In this document: one piece after another, positions 42,066 through 52,201 of the stretch
How the letters are laid out: each line of letters begins with the position of its first letter
Numbering within the stretch: position 1 is the first letter of the stretch
From: Sphingobacterium haloxyli
GTDB taxonomy: Bacteria; Bacteroidota; Bacteroidia; Sphingobacteriales; Sphingobacteriaceae
Direction of reading: 5' to 3'
Assembly: GCF_002980525.1 (NCBI RefSeq)
Contig: NZ_PVBQ01000003.1
Span: 62,001 to 126,000 of the forward strand
Length of the DNA stretch: 64,000 bases
Made by a program: the position numbers and the translations under genes
Notes under the pieces: model-generated
Database searches by the model: none
What the model was told of the DNA's origin: nothing
The model's input: only the letters and a program-made list of their open reading frames with translations

Positions 42066-44684
42066 TTACCCCAAACTTATAAGGCTCTCTGCGAGAATCT
42101 TAATCTTTGCTTCGGCGTCGGCCTTTTTGTTACGCTCATTTTCCACGATTTCCGGTTTGGCATTCTGTACGAAACGCTCATTTAACAGCTTTTTGTCTAC
42201 AGAAACCAAGAATCCCTGGAGATAAGCTATCTCTTTTGTAATGCGTTCACGTTCCGCTTCCAAGTCTATATTTCCAGTATCCAATTTTACGTAGCATTCA
42301 TTCTTTCCGGCTAGGAAGCTTATAGCCCCTGTTATCTTCTCCTGTACAAAGTTCAACTCCGAAACATTCGCTAATTTGATAATACTATCCTGATACTTCG
42401 TGAAATCAATCTCTGTTCCGTTAATGGCCAAGGGCAAGGTCGTTTTCGGTGACATCCCCTTGGAATTTCGCACATTGCGCACTTCCGAAATGATTTGTTG
42501 AACGATGACAAATTCCTTGATTATTTGCTCATCGTAAGCTTGTACGGTAGGATATTGGGCCACGATAACGCAATCTTGAGCATCGCGTGAGCCAAATAAT
42601 TCATCATGCCACAATTCTTCTGTCAGGAATGGCATAAATGGATGTGCCAGTGTCAATACATTTTGAAAAAGAACTTTAGCCTTTTCGAGCGTTTCCTTCT
42701 CAATGGGCGTTTGATACGCTGGTTTCACTAATTCAAGGTACCAAGCACAGAAATCATCCCAAATCAATTTATAAGTCGCCATTAAGGCATCAGAAAGACG
42801 ATAATTAGCAAAATGTTCATCAATTTCGGCTACCGCTTGGTTGAAACGGTTTTCAAACCACAACGCTGCCGTTTTTTGCGCGGAAGTAGCCGGTGCATCT
42901 GTACTTTCCCAACCTTTCACCAAACGGAAGGCGTTCCAAATTTTATTAGCAAAGTTTCGCCCTTGTTCGCAATAAGCAACATCAAACATGAGGTCGTTGC
43001 CCGCAGGAGAGGAGAGAAGCATACCTACGCGTACCCCATCGGTACCATATTGTTCCATTAGTTCAATGGGGTCGGGTGAATTGCCTAATGATTTGGACAT
43101 CTTTCGACCCAATTTGTCACGGACGATTCCGGTAAGATATACATTTCGGAATGGAGGGGTCTGCGTGTACTCGTGCCCCATAATAATCATACGCGCTACC
43201 CAAAAGAATAGAATCTCCGGTGCGGTTACCAAATCATTAGTAGGGTAGTAATATTTGAAATCTTCATTTTCCGGATGACGTACACCGTCGAATACAGACA
43301 TCGGCCATAGGCCCGATGAAAACCAAGTGTCCAAAACGTCGTCTTCTTGTCGGATACCGTCTGCAGACTTCCCATCTGCTTCAAAAGCTTCCTGGGCTTC
43401 TGCCTCGGTTTTGGCTACCACCCACTCATTCCTTTCGTTGTACCATGCTGGGATACGTTGCCCCCACCACAATTGACGGGAAATACACCAGTCTTTTACG
43501 TTTTCCATCCAGTGCTTGTAGGAAGCAAAGAATTTTTCAGGAATCAACTTAATTGAGCCGTTCTCTACATATTCTAATGCCGGTCTCGCCAATTCGTTCA
43601 TTTTGCAGAACCATTGCATTGAGAGCTTCGGTTCTATAGCCGCATCGGTACGTTCGGAGAAGCCTACTTGCGATTTATAGTCTTCGATCTTCTCAATCTG
43701 ACCAGCTTCTTCCAGCATCTTTGCAGCTTTCTTACGTGCTATAAAGCGGTCTTCCCCAATGAGTATTTGTGCCTTTTCATTCAATGTCCCATCGTCGTTC
43801 AGAATATCGATAACAGGAAGGTTATGTTTCTGCCCTAACTCGTAATCATTGAGATCATGCGCGGGCGTTACTTTTAAACAACCAGTACCGAATTCCATCT
43901 CCACGTATTCGTCTTGGATAATAGGAATTTCGCGGTTTATTAAAGGAACAAGGACTGTTTTTCCTTGCAGATGCTGATAGCGTTCATCAAGAGGATTGAT
44001 ACAAATGGCTGTGTCTGCCATGATTGTTTCGGGACGCGTAGTGGCGATGATAATATAATCTTCACTATCTTTGACTTGATAGCGAATGTAATATAGTTTT
44101 TGGTTGACTTCTTTACGGATAACTTCTTCATCGGAAAGCGCTGTTTTTCCTTGTGGATCCCAGTTCACCATTCGTACACCACGATAAATATAGCCGTCTT
44201 TGTAAAATTTAATAAACGTATCGATAACCGCTTCGGACAAATCGGAATCCATGGTGAACTTCGTGCGCTCCCAGTCGCAAGATGCACCTAATTTTTCTAA
44301 TTGTTTTAAGATGATACCGCCATATTTTTCTTTCCATTCCCAAGCGTGTCTCAGAAAGTCCTCGCGACTCAAGGATTCTTTATCAATGCCTCGTTCTTTA
44401 AGCATAGCAACAACTTTAGCTTCGGTAGCAATAGAAGCGTGGTCAGTTCCCGGTACCCAACAAGCATTTTTGCCTTGCATGCGTGCACGACGGATCAATA
44501 CGTCTTGAATGGTATTGTTTAGCATGTGTCCCATGTGGAGAACGCCCGTGACATTTGGCGGTGGCATGACAATAGTATACGGTTCGCGCTCGTCAGGTGT
44601 AGAACGGAAAAAACCATTCTCCATCCAATAAGAATACCACTTTTCTTCCGCTTCTTTAGGGTTGTATGTTTTTGCTATGCTCAT
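42066..44684 (-). CDS. valS: Valyl-tRNA synthetase
   Basis: Class I aminoacyl-tRNA synthetase of 872 aa. The ATP-site signatures are HMGH in PNVTGVLHMGHML and KMSKS in GRKMSKSLGNSPDP. A CP1 editing domain lies between them (residues about 190-330, with TTRPETIMADTA). The C-terminal coiled-coil arm (VDKKLLNERFVQNA) that contacts tRNA is present. It charges tRNA-Val. Its promoter box TATTTTTG is at 44713-44720. Confidence 0.97.
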   Translation of the reverse strand: MSIAKTYNPKEAEEKWYSYWMENGFFRSTPDEREPYTIVMPPPNVTGVLHMGHMLNNTIQDVLIRRARMQGKNACWVPGTDHASIATEAKVVAMLKERGIDKESLSREDFLRHAWEWKEKYGGIILKQLEKLGASCDWERTKFTMDSDLSEAVIDTFIKFYKDGYIYRGVRMVNWDPQGKTALSDEEVIRKEVNQKLYYIRYQVKDSEDYIIIATTRPETIMADTAICINPLDERYQHLQGKTVLVPLINREIPIIQDEYVEMEFGTGCLKVTPAHDLNDYELGQKHNLPVIDILNDDGTLNEKAQILIGEDRFIARKKAAKMLEEAGQIEKIEDYKSQVGFSERTDAAIEPKLSMQWFCKMNELARPALEYVENGSIKLIPEKFFASYKHWMENVKDWCISRQLWWGQRIPAWYNERNEWVVAKTEAEAQEAFEADGKSADGIRQEDDVLDTWFSSGLWPMSVFDGVRHPENEDFKYYYPTNDLVTAPEILFFWVARMIIMGHEYTQTPPFRNVYLTGIVRDKLGRKMSKSLGNSPDPIELMEQYGTDGVRVGMLLSSPAGNDLMFDVAYCEQGRNFANKIWNAFRLVKGWESTDAPATSAQKTAALWFENRFNQAVAEIDEHFANYRLSDALMATYKLIWDDFCAWYLELVKPAYQTPIEKETLEKAKVLFQNVLTLAHPFMPFLTEELWHDELFGSRDAQDCVIVAQYPTVQAYDEQIIKEFVIVQQIISEVRNVRNSKGMSPKTTLPLAINGTEIDFTKYQDSIIKLANVSELNFVQEKITGAISFLAGKNECYVKLDTGNIDLEAERERITKEIAYLQGFLVSVDKKLLNERFVQNAKPEIVENERNKKADAEAKIKILAESLISLG

Positions 44685-44712
44685 TATTGTAAATCATTCA
44701 AAAATCGAAACG

Positions 44713-44720
44713 CAAAAATA
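44713..44720 (-). promoter_or_regulatory. -7 box TATTTTTG for valS
   Basis: A perfect TAnnTTTG on the minus strand, 29 bases before the valS ATG. Confidence 0.5.
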
Positions 44721-44874
44721 CGGAATAAAGAGCAGATTGCGAATATCGGACAACGTGTATTCCCAAATAATAATGTAAATTTGAAATTAATTTTATATTA
44801 AATTATTGTAAATAAGATGGAGGTAAATGTACTTTACCCGTATGTTGCTTGTAGGTTGATTTTTTGCTTTGCTG

Positions 44875-46809
44875 ATGAAAAATAGGTTATCTTATAACTT
44901 GGTCAATACTTTTTGGCTGCTGGTTATCCAGTTTTTCCTGTTACTAATTTTATATACCGTGTTGCGGGCAGGATTTTATACATATAACAAGTCGTTGTTT
45001 CCTAGTGTGGAAACGGATGATTTTTTTCGTATGCTGTGGGGAGGTGTAAAATTTGATGTGGTAGCCTTGCTTTACCTGAATATGCTTTACATCTTGATGC
45101 AGGGCATACCTTTGCTTTTCAAATACACGCGCTCTTACCAGAAGGCAGCCCAATGGCTTTTTATCATCACCAACAGTTTGGGGGTTGCGTTAAACCTGGT
45201 TGATTATGCATATTATCCGTTTACCTTAAAAAGAACAACAGGTACGGTGTTTAGTCAGTTTGCTAACGAAGATAATCTCACTAAGTTGGCTTTTGATTTT
45301 GTGTGGGGGTATTGGGGACTGGTGTTGTTGTTTGTGGCTTTGATCTTTGTGATTAGGGCCGTCGCACGTATAGTTATCGTATATCGTCCGGTAAAGCTTT
45401 CGATTCCGTTTTACACTGCCCATGCGATGCTATTCTTAATGATTGCTTTCTTATTTGTAGGAGGGGTACGTGGAGGATGGGCACACAGTACGCGTCCAAT
45501 CACGCTGAACAATGCGGGGGACTATGTACATAGCCCTGAAGAGATGAATATCGTACTGAATACACCTTTTAGCATACTGAAAACGTTGAAGGCGGTTCAG
45601 TTTAAGGAAGTTCACTATTACTCGGAAGAAGAATTGGAGCAAATTTATCCTGTTATTCATCGGCCCAGTGATACAGCTGTTTTTAAGAAAGCGAATGTGG
45701 TGATCTTGATTTTAGAGAGCTTCGCGAAAGAGCATATCGGAGCATTAAATAAAGATATACAAGGTGGAAATTATAAGGGGTATACGCCATTTTTGGATTC
45801 GTTAATTGCGGATTCGTATACATTTTCAAGAACATTTGCAAACGGACGAAAATCCATCGACGCATTGCCTTCGATTATTACGGGGATTCCATCCATAGGG
45901 GAACCTTTTGTACTATCGATATATTCCGGAAATAAGACCACAAGTATGGCAAAGTTATTGGGCGAGGAGGGATACGAAACAGCATTCTTTCATGGAGCAC
46001 CCAATGGTAGTATGGGGTTTTCGGCGTATATGCGACTGGCAGGAGTTCAACATTATTTTGGTAAGGACGAGTATAATAACAACAAAGATTTTGATGGGAT
46101 GTGGGGAATCTGGGACGAGCCTTTCATGCAATTTATGGCAAAAGAACTAAATAATCTTCAACAACCCTTTTTCGCCGGATTTTTCTCTTTGTCATCTCAC
46201 CATCCCTTTAGAGTACCTATCCAGTACGAAGGGAAATTTCCAAAAGGTCCTCTTCCTGTACAAGAACCTGTAGGCTATGCCGATTACGCTTTGCGGCAGT
46301 TTTTTCAGACGGCTTCGAAAATGCCATGGTTTGACAATACATTGTTCGTCATCTGTGCCGACCACGCGACCGTTAGTCATTTACCCGAATATAAGACATC
46401 AGCTAATAGTGTGGCTATTCCGATTGTCTTCTATCATCCGAGTAATAAAAACTTACGCGGCGTTTCGGACAAGTTGGTACAACAGATCGATATTATGCCT
46501 ACTGTAATGAATTATTTGGGTTACGACAAGCCCTATTTTTCCTTCGGATTTGATGCCTTTGCCGATAATAGTAGTAATTTCTCGGTCAATAATATTAGCG
46601 GCACATATTGTTTCTTCCAAGGGGATTATTTTATGACCCACAATGGAGAGAAACCTCTGTCCTTGTTCAATTTAAGAGTAGACCGCTTGGAACAAGAAGA
46701 TGTATTAGCCGAGGAAGCACAGGTTGCAGACAGCTTAGAACGTAATTTGAAAGCCTTTATTCAGCAATACAATAACCGTATGATACATAATAATTTGGTT
46801 GCACCTTAA
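44875..46809 (+). CDS. LTA synthase-family sulfatase-fold membrane enzyme
   Basis: A 644-aa alkaline-phosphatase-superfamily enzyme with five N-terminal transmembrane helices (about 10-200) and a large periplasmic sulfatase domain. Metal-site residues are in LILESFAKEH and ICADHATVSH. The nucleophile is probably Ser327 in ANGRKSIDALPSI. Family members transfer phosphoglycerol or phosphoethanolamine to envelope glycolipids, or cleave sulfates. The start is the ATG at 44875, six bases after an upstream TTG. Bacteroidetes do not make lipoteichoic acid, so a different acceptor is likely (inference). Confidence 0.88.
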   Translation: MKNRLSYNLVNTFWLLVIQFFLLLILYTVLRAGFYTYNKSLFPSVETDDFFRMLWGGVKFDVVALLYLNMLYILMQGIPLLFKYTRSYQKAAQWLFIITNSLGVALNLVDYAYYPFTLKRTTGTVFSQFANEDNLTKLAFDFVWGYWGLVLLFVALIFVIRAVARIVIVYRPVKLSIPFYTAHAMLFLMIAFLFVGGVRGGWAHSTRPITLNNAGDYVHSPEEMNIVLNTPFSILKTLKAVQFKEVHYYSEEELEQIYPVIHRPSDTAVFKKANVVILILESFAKEHIGALNKDIQGGNYKGYTPFLDSLIADSYTFSRTFANGRKSIDALPSIITGIPSIGEPFVLSIYSGNKTTSMAKLLGEEGYETAFFHGAPNGSMGFSAYMRLAGVQHYFGKDEYNNNKDFDGMWGIWDEPFMQFMAKELNNLQQPFFAGFFSLSSHHPFRVPIQYEGKFPKGPLPVQEPVGYADYALRQFFQTASKMPWFDNTLFVICADHATVSHLPEYKTSANSVAIPIVFYHPSNKNLRGVSDKLVQQIDIMPTVMNYLGYDKPYFSFGFDAFADNSSNFSVNNISGTYCFFQGDYFMTHNGEKPLSLFNLRVDRLEQEDVLAEEAQVADSLERNLKAFIQQYNNRMIHNNLVAP

Positions 46810-46825
46810 AGCGAACGTGTGTTTA

Positions 46826-47836
46826 CTAAAACAACGTTTTGCCGAACCTATATCGCAGGGTAAAAGCTTGTTGGTTGCTGACTTGATCAGGAGCGAAATG
46901 GAAAGAAGCTGTGAATTTTCCTTCCAGATTTCGTTTTCTGAAAGGTATCCAGCCCAAATCAAGGCGATTGTACGTATCCCGGTGATAAAACGAATCGCCA
47001 TTGGGAAGATGCTGTGGGTCGCCCAGATATATGGTGTTATTTAAGAAGAATTGTTTGTAGCCTAGATGAATATTTGAAATGAAGCCTTTGGCTACGCGGA
47101 GGTCGTATTCCGTGCGTACGCGGTCAAAACCGACGGCGGCGCCCGCATCTATAGTCAAGGAGTCCAAAAAAGTCCTGTTACCTAGGTCGGCGCCCACCCT
47201 TAAAAGTACTATTCCATTGTCTTGAATATGCTCGTCCATTTCGTCATTGCTAGTCAATGCATTGTGATAGAGGAGTGCATCATCCGCGACAAAGAAGCTC
47301 CCAAAAGTATATTTCCCAGAAAGTCCAACAATAAAACGTTCACGATGCCGAGGGCTTTGTTTGCTCAGCCAATCGATATAGATAGCCTGCTTGATATGTT
47401 GGTTCTGAAATGCAAAATACATGCCTTCTATATTCGGACGGTCGTACATAAACGTATCCGCCAGTACCATCTTGGGTAGGTCAGCCAGCCGTTCGTGACG
47501 TGGCAGGAGACCTAGAGCAAAATCAATATTTTTGTTCTTGAAATTATAATAGGCAATAGGGGATACGCGTTCCTTGTTTTCGCTATGCATACCGAAATCC
47601 TGATTGTAGTGAAGTCCGCCGTAAACACGATGGTTGCTGTCCAATTCAAAATAAAGCTTAGGGGATAAGATGGCACCAAAGAAAGTTTTGTCCTCCGTGT
47701 AGATAGATTTGTACTCTCGGTTGTCGGCATAGCCAAAAAAATCGACTTCTAAACCGATTTCTTGTGCATCGGATATAAAGGCGATCTTACAACATAAGAA
47801 CGTAAAAAAACCTATGACGCGTAGAAATTGTTTCAT
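46826..47836 (-). CDS. Outer-membrane beta-barrel protein of unknown function
   Basis: A 336-aa protein with an N-terminal signal-like segment (MKQFLRVIGFFTFLCCKIAFISDA) and a body of alternating amphipathic strands (KLYFELDSNHRVYGGLHY, SGKYTFGSFFVADDAL, LRYRFGKTLF) ending in Phe, typical of an outer-membrane barrel. I recognise no specific family. It is convergent with the LtaS-like gene with a 16-base gap, and it lies downstream of the sucB terminator on the same strand, so it has its own promoter. Confidence 0.7.
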   Translation of the reverse strand: MKQFLRVIGFFTFLCCKIAFISDAQEIGLEVDFFGYADNREYKSIYTEDKTFFGAILSPKLYFELDSNHRVYGGLHYNQDFGMHSENKERVSPIAYYNFKNKNIDFALGLLPRHERLADLPKMVLADTFMYDRPNIEGMYFAFQNQHIKQAIYIDWLSKQSPRHRERFIVGLSGKYTFGSFFVADDALLYHNALTSNDEMDEHIQDNGIVLLRVGADLGNRTFLDSLTIDAGAAVGFDRVRTEYDLRVAKGFISNIHLGYKQFFLNNTIYLGDPQHLPNGDSFYHRDTYNRLDLGWIPFRKRNLEGKFTASFHFAPDQVSNQQAFTLRYRFGKTLF

Positions 47837-47870
47837 GAACGAATGTGTGCTAAGAAAACGTGTCTCAGAA

Positions 47871-47904
47871 AAAAGGTCGTCTCTACGGGAGAAGACGACC
47901 TTTT
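47871..47904 (-). terminator. Terminator of sucAB
   Basis: AAAAGGTCGTCT (47871-47882) pairs with AGACGACCTTTT (47893-47904); on the minus strand six T residues follow. It lies 19 bases past the sucB stop. Confidence 0.9.
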
Positions 47905-47922
47905 AGAGAATATTGGTGGATT

Positions 47923-49161
47923 TTACACTTCTAGTAATAGCCGTGCAGGGTCTTCCAGTAATTGTTTTACACGAACAAGGAAACTCACGGATTCGCGGCC
48001 ATCAATGGTGCGGTGATCATAAGATAATGCGATATACATCATCGGACGAATAACCACTTGACCATTTTCAGCTACCGGACGTTGCACGATATTGTGCATA
48101 CCTAGGATAGCGGATTGAGGTGCATTGATGATTGGAGTCGACATCATCGAACCAAATACACCGCCATTAGTGATCGTAAACGTTCCGCCAGTCATTTCCT
48201 CGATAGTCAATTTGTTGTCGCGTGCTTTTGTCGCTAAGTTGATAACTTCTTTTTCAATTTGGTACAGGCTCATAGATTCAGCGTTTCTGATGACCGGAAC
48301 CACCAAGCCTTTAGGAGCAGAAACCGCGATAGAAATGTCAGCGAAGTCCGAATATACGATTTCGTTTTCTTCGATACGTGCATTAACCGCCGGCCATTCT
48401 TTTAATGCCATGGTTACGGCTTTCGTAAAGAATGACATGAAACCTAAACCAACACCATGTTTTTCTTTAAAAGCATCTTTGTATTTTGAACGGAGGTCCA
48501 TGATTGGCTGCATGTTTACTTCGTTAAACGTCGTTAACATAGCCGTTTCATTCTTCACGCTTACCAAACGTTTCGCAATTGTTTTACGAAGCGAGGTCAT
48601 TTTTTCCCGACGCTCATTGCGTGACCCCGTAACAGTGACCGGTGCCGAAGATGCCGGCTCGGAAGCAGCTTTGTTTTCTGCTTTAGACGTTGCAGGTTTA
48701 GCTTGTGCTTTCTCTGCATCTTCTTTGGTAATACGACCATCTTTGCCCGTGCCTTTGATTGTTGATACGTTGATTCCTTTCTCTCTCAATATTTTAGCCG
48801 CAGCCGGAGACGCTGTTCCCGCTGCGTAGGAATCCGAGCTTTCAGCTTCTTCCTTTGCCGGCGCAGTTGTCTCTTCTCTTGCAGTAGGAGCCTCTTCTTC
48901 TTTATCTGCACCTCCCGCCGGAGCATCCCCATCTTCGATGCTACATACTACCGCACCAATTTCTAAAGTATCACCCTCTTGTGCAATAATTTTGAGAATA
49001 CCTGCTTTTTCTGCTGGTAATTCAAAAGTTGCTTTGTCGGATTCCAATTCAGCGATGTTTTCGTCCATTTCTACATAATCGCCATCTTGTTTTAGCCATT
49101 GTGCCAAGGTCACCTCTGTGATCGATTCTCCTACGGCAGGTACTTTGATTTCTAAGCTCAT
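47923..49161 (-). CDS. sucB: 2-oxoglutarate dehydrogenase E2 (dihydrolipoyl succinyltransferase)
   Basis: The transferase core of the 2-oxoglutarate dehydrogenase complex, 412 aa. Its domains are a lipoyl domain with the modified Lys43 (ESDKATFEL), an Ala/Glu/Pro-rich linker (about 80-125), an E3-binding domain ([14 protein letters not shown]...DGRITKED) and the catalytic domain ending [16 protein letters not shown] (His383, Asp387). It transfers the succinyl group from E1 to CoA. It follows sucA with a 147-base gap and shares its transcript. Confidence 0.97.
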   Translation of the reverse strand: MSLEIKVPAVGESITEVTLAQWLKQDGDYVEMDENIAELESDKATFELPAEKAGILKIIAQEGDTLEIGAVVCSIEDGDAPAGGADKEEEAPTAREETTAPAKEEAESSDSYAAGTASPAAAKILREKGINVSTIKGTGKDGRITKEDAEKAQAKPATSKAENKAASEPASSAPVTVTGSRNERREKMTSLRKTIAKRLVSVKNETAMLTTFNEVNMQPIMDLRSKYKDAFKEKHGVGLGFMSFFTKAVTMALKEWPAVNARIEENEIVYSDFADISIAVSAPKGLVVPVIRNAESMSLYQIEKEVINLATKARDNKLTIEEMTGGTFTITNGGVFGSMMSTPIINAPQSAILGMHNIVQRPVAENGQVVIRPMMYIALSYDHRTIDGRESVSFLVRVKQLLEDPARLLLEV

Positions 49162-49308
49162 ATTTTTGTTTTCTATTATATCAACAACAAGGATACTTGT
49201 TAATATGTTTTATATTTCAAACCTAAATAAATTCATTTTTATATGCAATATATCCACCTCAGCATATAAGTTAATTTATTTCGCTTTCTTCAGCCATCAA
49301 GGACTATT

Positions 49309-52038
49309 TTAAAGAAGAAATGCGTTATTAATTATCTCCGTTTGTTGTGCTAAGTGCCGTTTCATATACCCCGTCGCAGGCGATCCGCTTTCTGGACGAG
49401 CTATAACGCGTAGGTTCAGTGACGAACCACTGAGTTTACGGCAATAAAAAGGCCACGCGCCCATGTTTTCATTCTCTTCCTGTACCCATACGAACTCTGC
49501 TTTCGCATATTTTTTGCGGAGGGCTTCAAGTTGATCGTATGCAATAGGGAATAATTGCTCGATACGTACCACTGCAACATCTTTACGTTTATCAGCGTCT
49601 TGTTTCTCCAACAAGTCGTAATAAATCTTGCCCGAGCATAGCACGACACGTTTTACAGACTTGGCTGCTACGTTCTCATCGTCTATTATTTCTTGAAAAG
49701 CTTTTTGTGTAAAATCGGTAAGGGAAGAAACAGCCTTCGGATGCCGTAAAAGGCTTTTCGGCGTTGCTACAACCAATGGTTTACGGAAGTCGCGATGAAG
49801 CTGACGACGTAACAGATGGAAATAGTTTGCAGGTGTTGTACAATTTGCCACAATAATATTATCGTTCGCACTTAATTCCAAATAACGTTCTATGCGACAT
49901 GACGAGTGTTCAGGTCCTTGCCCCTCCATTCCGTGAGGAAGTAGCATAACAAGTCCATTGGAGCGTTTCCATTTTGTTTCTCCCGAGGAGATGTATTGAT
50001 CAAATACAATCTGCGCACCGTTAGCGAAGTCACCGAATTGAGCTTCCCAGATTGTCAGCGCGTTTGGATTAACCGACGCATAACCGTATTCAAATGCTAA
50101 TACTGCATATTCTGATAATAAAGAATTGTATATACAGAATTTGTCTCCACCTTTTAGTTTCGACAGTGGTGTGTAGGTCTCGTCTGAATCTTCTAAAGTT
50201 ACGACAGCATGACGATGAGAAAAGGTACCGCGTTGTACATCCTGTCCGGAGATACGCACGCGATAATCTTCGTTCAATAGCGTAGCATAAGCCATGAGCT
50301 CACCCATTGCCCAGTCATATTTGTCTGTTTCGATCATCTTTAACCGGTCCTCATAGACTTTGGTGATCTTCCGGAAGAATTTCTTATCTTTTGGCAAAGT
50401 GTTCATTTCTTTTGCCAATTCTAAAAATAACGTTTCGGTAACTTTAGTGATTACCGGTTTGTCAATATCAGATTGTCTTGCCGGCCGTAGCCCTTTCCAT
50501 GCCCCCGCAAACATAGGGCGTTCGTCACTAATCTCCTCCACTGCTTTGGCCGCATCTAATCGGTCTTGTAAAATGGCACGAAAATCTTTCTCTAACGTTT
50601 TAGCGTATTCAGCATTGACAGAACCTTGTTTGATAAGCTTATCTACATAAATAGCCAAAGTGTTCGGGTGTTTTTCGATAAGCTTGTATAACGAAGGTTG
50701 TGTAAATTTCGGTTCATCTGCTTCATTATGACCAAAACGTCTGTAGCCCAAAAGGTCGATGAATACATCAGTTTTGTATTTCTGCCGATATTCTACCGCG
50801 AGATTAATAGCATACACCAATGCTTCGACGTCGTCACCGTTGACGTGGAAAACAGGAGATAACGTAACTTTCGCGATGTCTGTACAATAAGTCGACGACC
50901 TACCATCTTTATAGTTGGTAGTAAAACCTACCTGGTTGTTGATCACAATATGAATAGTACCACCTGTTTTGTAACCATCTAGTTTGGACATCTGTATGGT
51001 TTCGTAGACGATGCCTTGAGCAGCTACAGCAGCGTCCCCGTGGATAAGAATCGGTGCTATCTTCGAAGAATCGCCGCCATATTTCATATCGATTTTAGAG
51101 CGTACCATACCTTCCGCAACGCCATCGACGGTTTCTAGATGAGACGGATTTGGCGCAAGACTAAGGTGAATGTTCTTTCCCTCTTGGCTCGTGATATCCG
51201 AAGAAAAACCCAGGTGATATTTTACGTCGCCGCCAAACTGTGTTTCGGGATCCGCTTCGTACATTTTCCCTTCAAATTCAGAGAATATGGTTTTATAAGG
51301 CTTACCCATAATATTGGACAGTACATTCAAACGGCCACGATGTGCCATTCCGATAACAAATTCTTCAATACCAAGCGATGACCCTTTCTGAATAACAGAA
51401 TCTAACGCAGGTATCAAGGATTCGCCACCTTCTAGCGAAAATCGTTTTTGTCCTAAAAATTTTGTACCCAAAAAGCTCTCAAAAATAACAGCCTCGTTTA
51501 GCTTCTTTAAAATACGTTTTTTGCTTTCTATCGGGAAGTTTGGCGTGTTTCTATCCGCTTCCATCCGATCTTGTAGAAACTTAATTTTTTCCGGATGGCG
51601 GATATAGCGAAATTCTGCGCCGATAGAACGACAATAAGTGTCCTCGATAAATTGACGGATGTCTTTGAGTTTAGCAGGGCCGAGGCCTATTTCAACACCC
51701 GCGTTGAAAACGGTTTCCATATCCGCTTCGGATAAACCGAACGTTTCCAGTTCTTTTCCCGGAAAGTACTTGCGGCGCTCACGAACAGGGTTGGTTTCTG
51801 TAAACAAGTGTCCACGGTCACGATAACCATGAATCATGTTTAATACTTTGATTTCTTTAATGGTGTGTTCGGGAGTTTGTTCGGCAATGGTTTCTCCTCC
51901 GTAAGCTTGTCCGAAATCGAATCCTTCAAAAAACTTTTGCCAACTGGCGTCTACTGAATTTGGGTCTTCCTTGTATGCTTGATATAACGAGTCAATATAT
52001 CCGGAATCTGCGTTACTCAAATATGTTAATTTATCCAT
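49309..52038 (-). CDS. sucA: 2-oxoglutarate dehydrogenase E1 (thiamine diphosphate-dependent)
   Basis: Decarboxylating E1 component of 909 aa. Substrate and cofactor motifs are GMAHRGRLNVLSN, the ThDP-binding HGDAAVAAQGIVYE and YRRFGHNEADEP, followed by the transketolase-like pyrimidine-binding half with GMEGQGPEHSS. The N-terminal segment binding E2 is present (YLSNADSGYIDSLYQ). The operon order sucA-sucB is conserved; E3 (lpd) is elsewhere. Its promoter box is at 52068-52075. Confidence 0.97.
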   Translation of the reverse strand: MDKLTYLSNADSGYIDSLYQAYKEDPNSVDASWQKFFEGFDFGQAYGGETIAEQTPEHTIKEIKVLNMIHGYRDRGHLFTETNPVRERRKYFPGKELETFGLSEADMETVFNAGVEIGLGPAKLKDIRQFIEDTYCRSIGAEFRYIRHPEKIKFLQDRMEADRNTPNFPIESKKRILKKLNEAVIFESFLGTKFLGQKRFSLEGGESLIPALDSVIQKGSSLGIEEFVIGMAHRGRLNVLSNIMGKPYKTIFSEFEGKMYEADPETQFGGDVKYHLGFSSDITSQEGKNIHLSLAPNPSHLETVDGVAEGMVRSKIDMKYGGDSSKIAPILIHGDAAVAAQGIVYETIQMSKLDGYKTGGTIHIVINNQVGFTTNYKDGRSSTYCTDIAKVTLSPVFHVNGDDVEALVYAINLAVEYRQKYKTDVFIDLLGYRRFGHNEADEPKFTQPSLYKLIEKHPNTLAIYVDKLIKQGSVNAEYAKTLEKDFRAILQDRLDAAKAVEEISDERPMFAGAWKGLRPARQSDIDKPVITKVTETLFLELAKEMNTLPKDKKFFRKITKVYEDRLKMIETDKYDWAMGELMAYATLLNEDYRVRISGQDVQRGTFSHRHAVVTLEDSDETYTPLSKLKGGDKFCIYNSLLSEYAVLAFEYGYASVNPNALTIWEAQFGDFANGAQIVFDQYISSGETKWKRSNGLVMLLPHGMEGQGPEHSSCRIERYLELSANDNIIVANCTTPANYFHLLRRQLHRDFRKPLVVATPKSLLRHPKAVSSLTDFTQKAFQEIIDDENVAAKSVKRVVLCSGKIYYDLLEKQDADKRKDVAVVRIEQLFPIAYDQLEALRKKYAKAEFVWVQEENENMGAWPFYCRKLSGSSLNLRVIARPESGSPATGYMKRHLAQQTEIINNAFLL

Positions 52039-52067
52039 GAGGAAATCTTACGTATAAAAATTTTGTC

Positions 52068-52075
52068 CAAAGTTA
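52068..52075 (-). promoter_or_regulatory. -7 box TAACTTTG for sucAB
   Basis: A perfect TAnnTTTG on the minus strand, 30 bases before the sucA ATG. Confidence 0.55.
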
Positions 52076-52201
52076 ACAAATATTAGATATTATGTCATGG
52101 ATAAATGCAATAAAAAACAAGTTTAAACCGGGGATAGCGGTATATATAGAAATAATATGACACTGCGCTGTGCCTGTAGGGAGAACATGTGTTATATCGT
52201 C

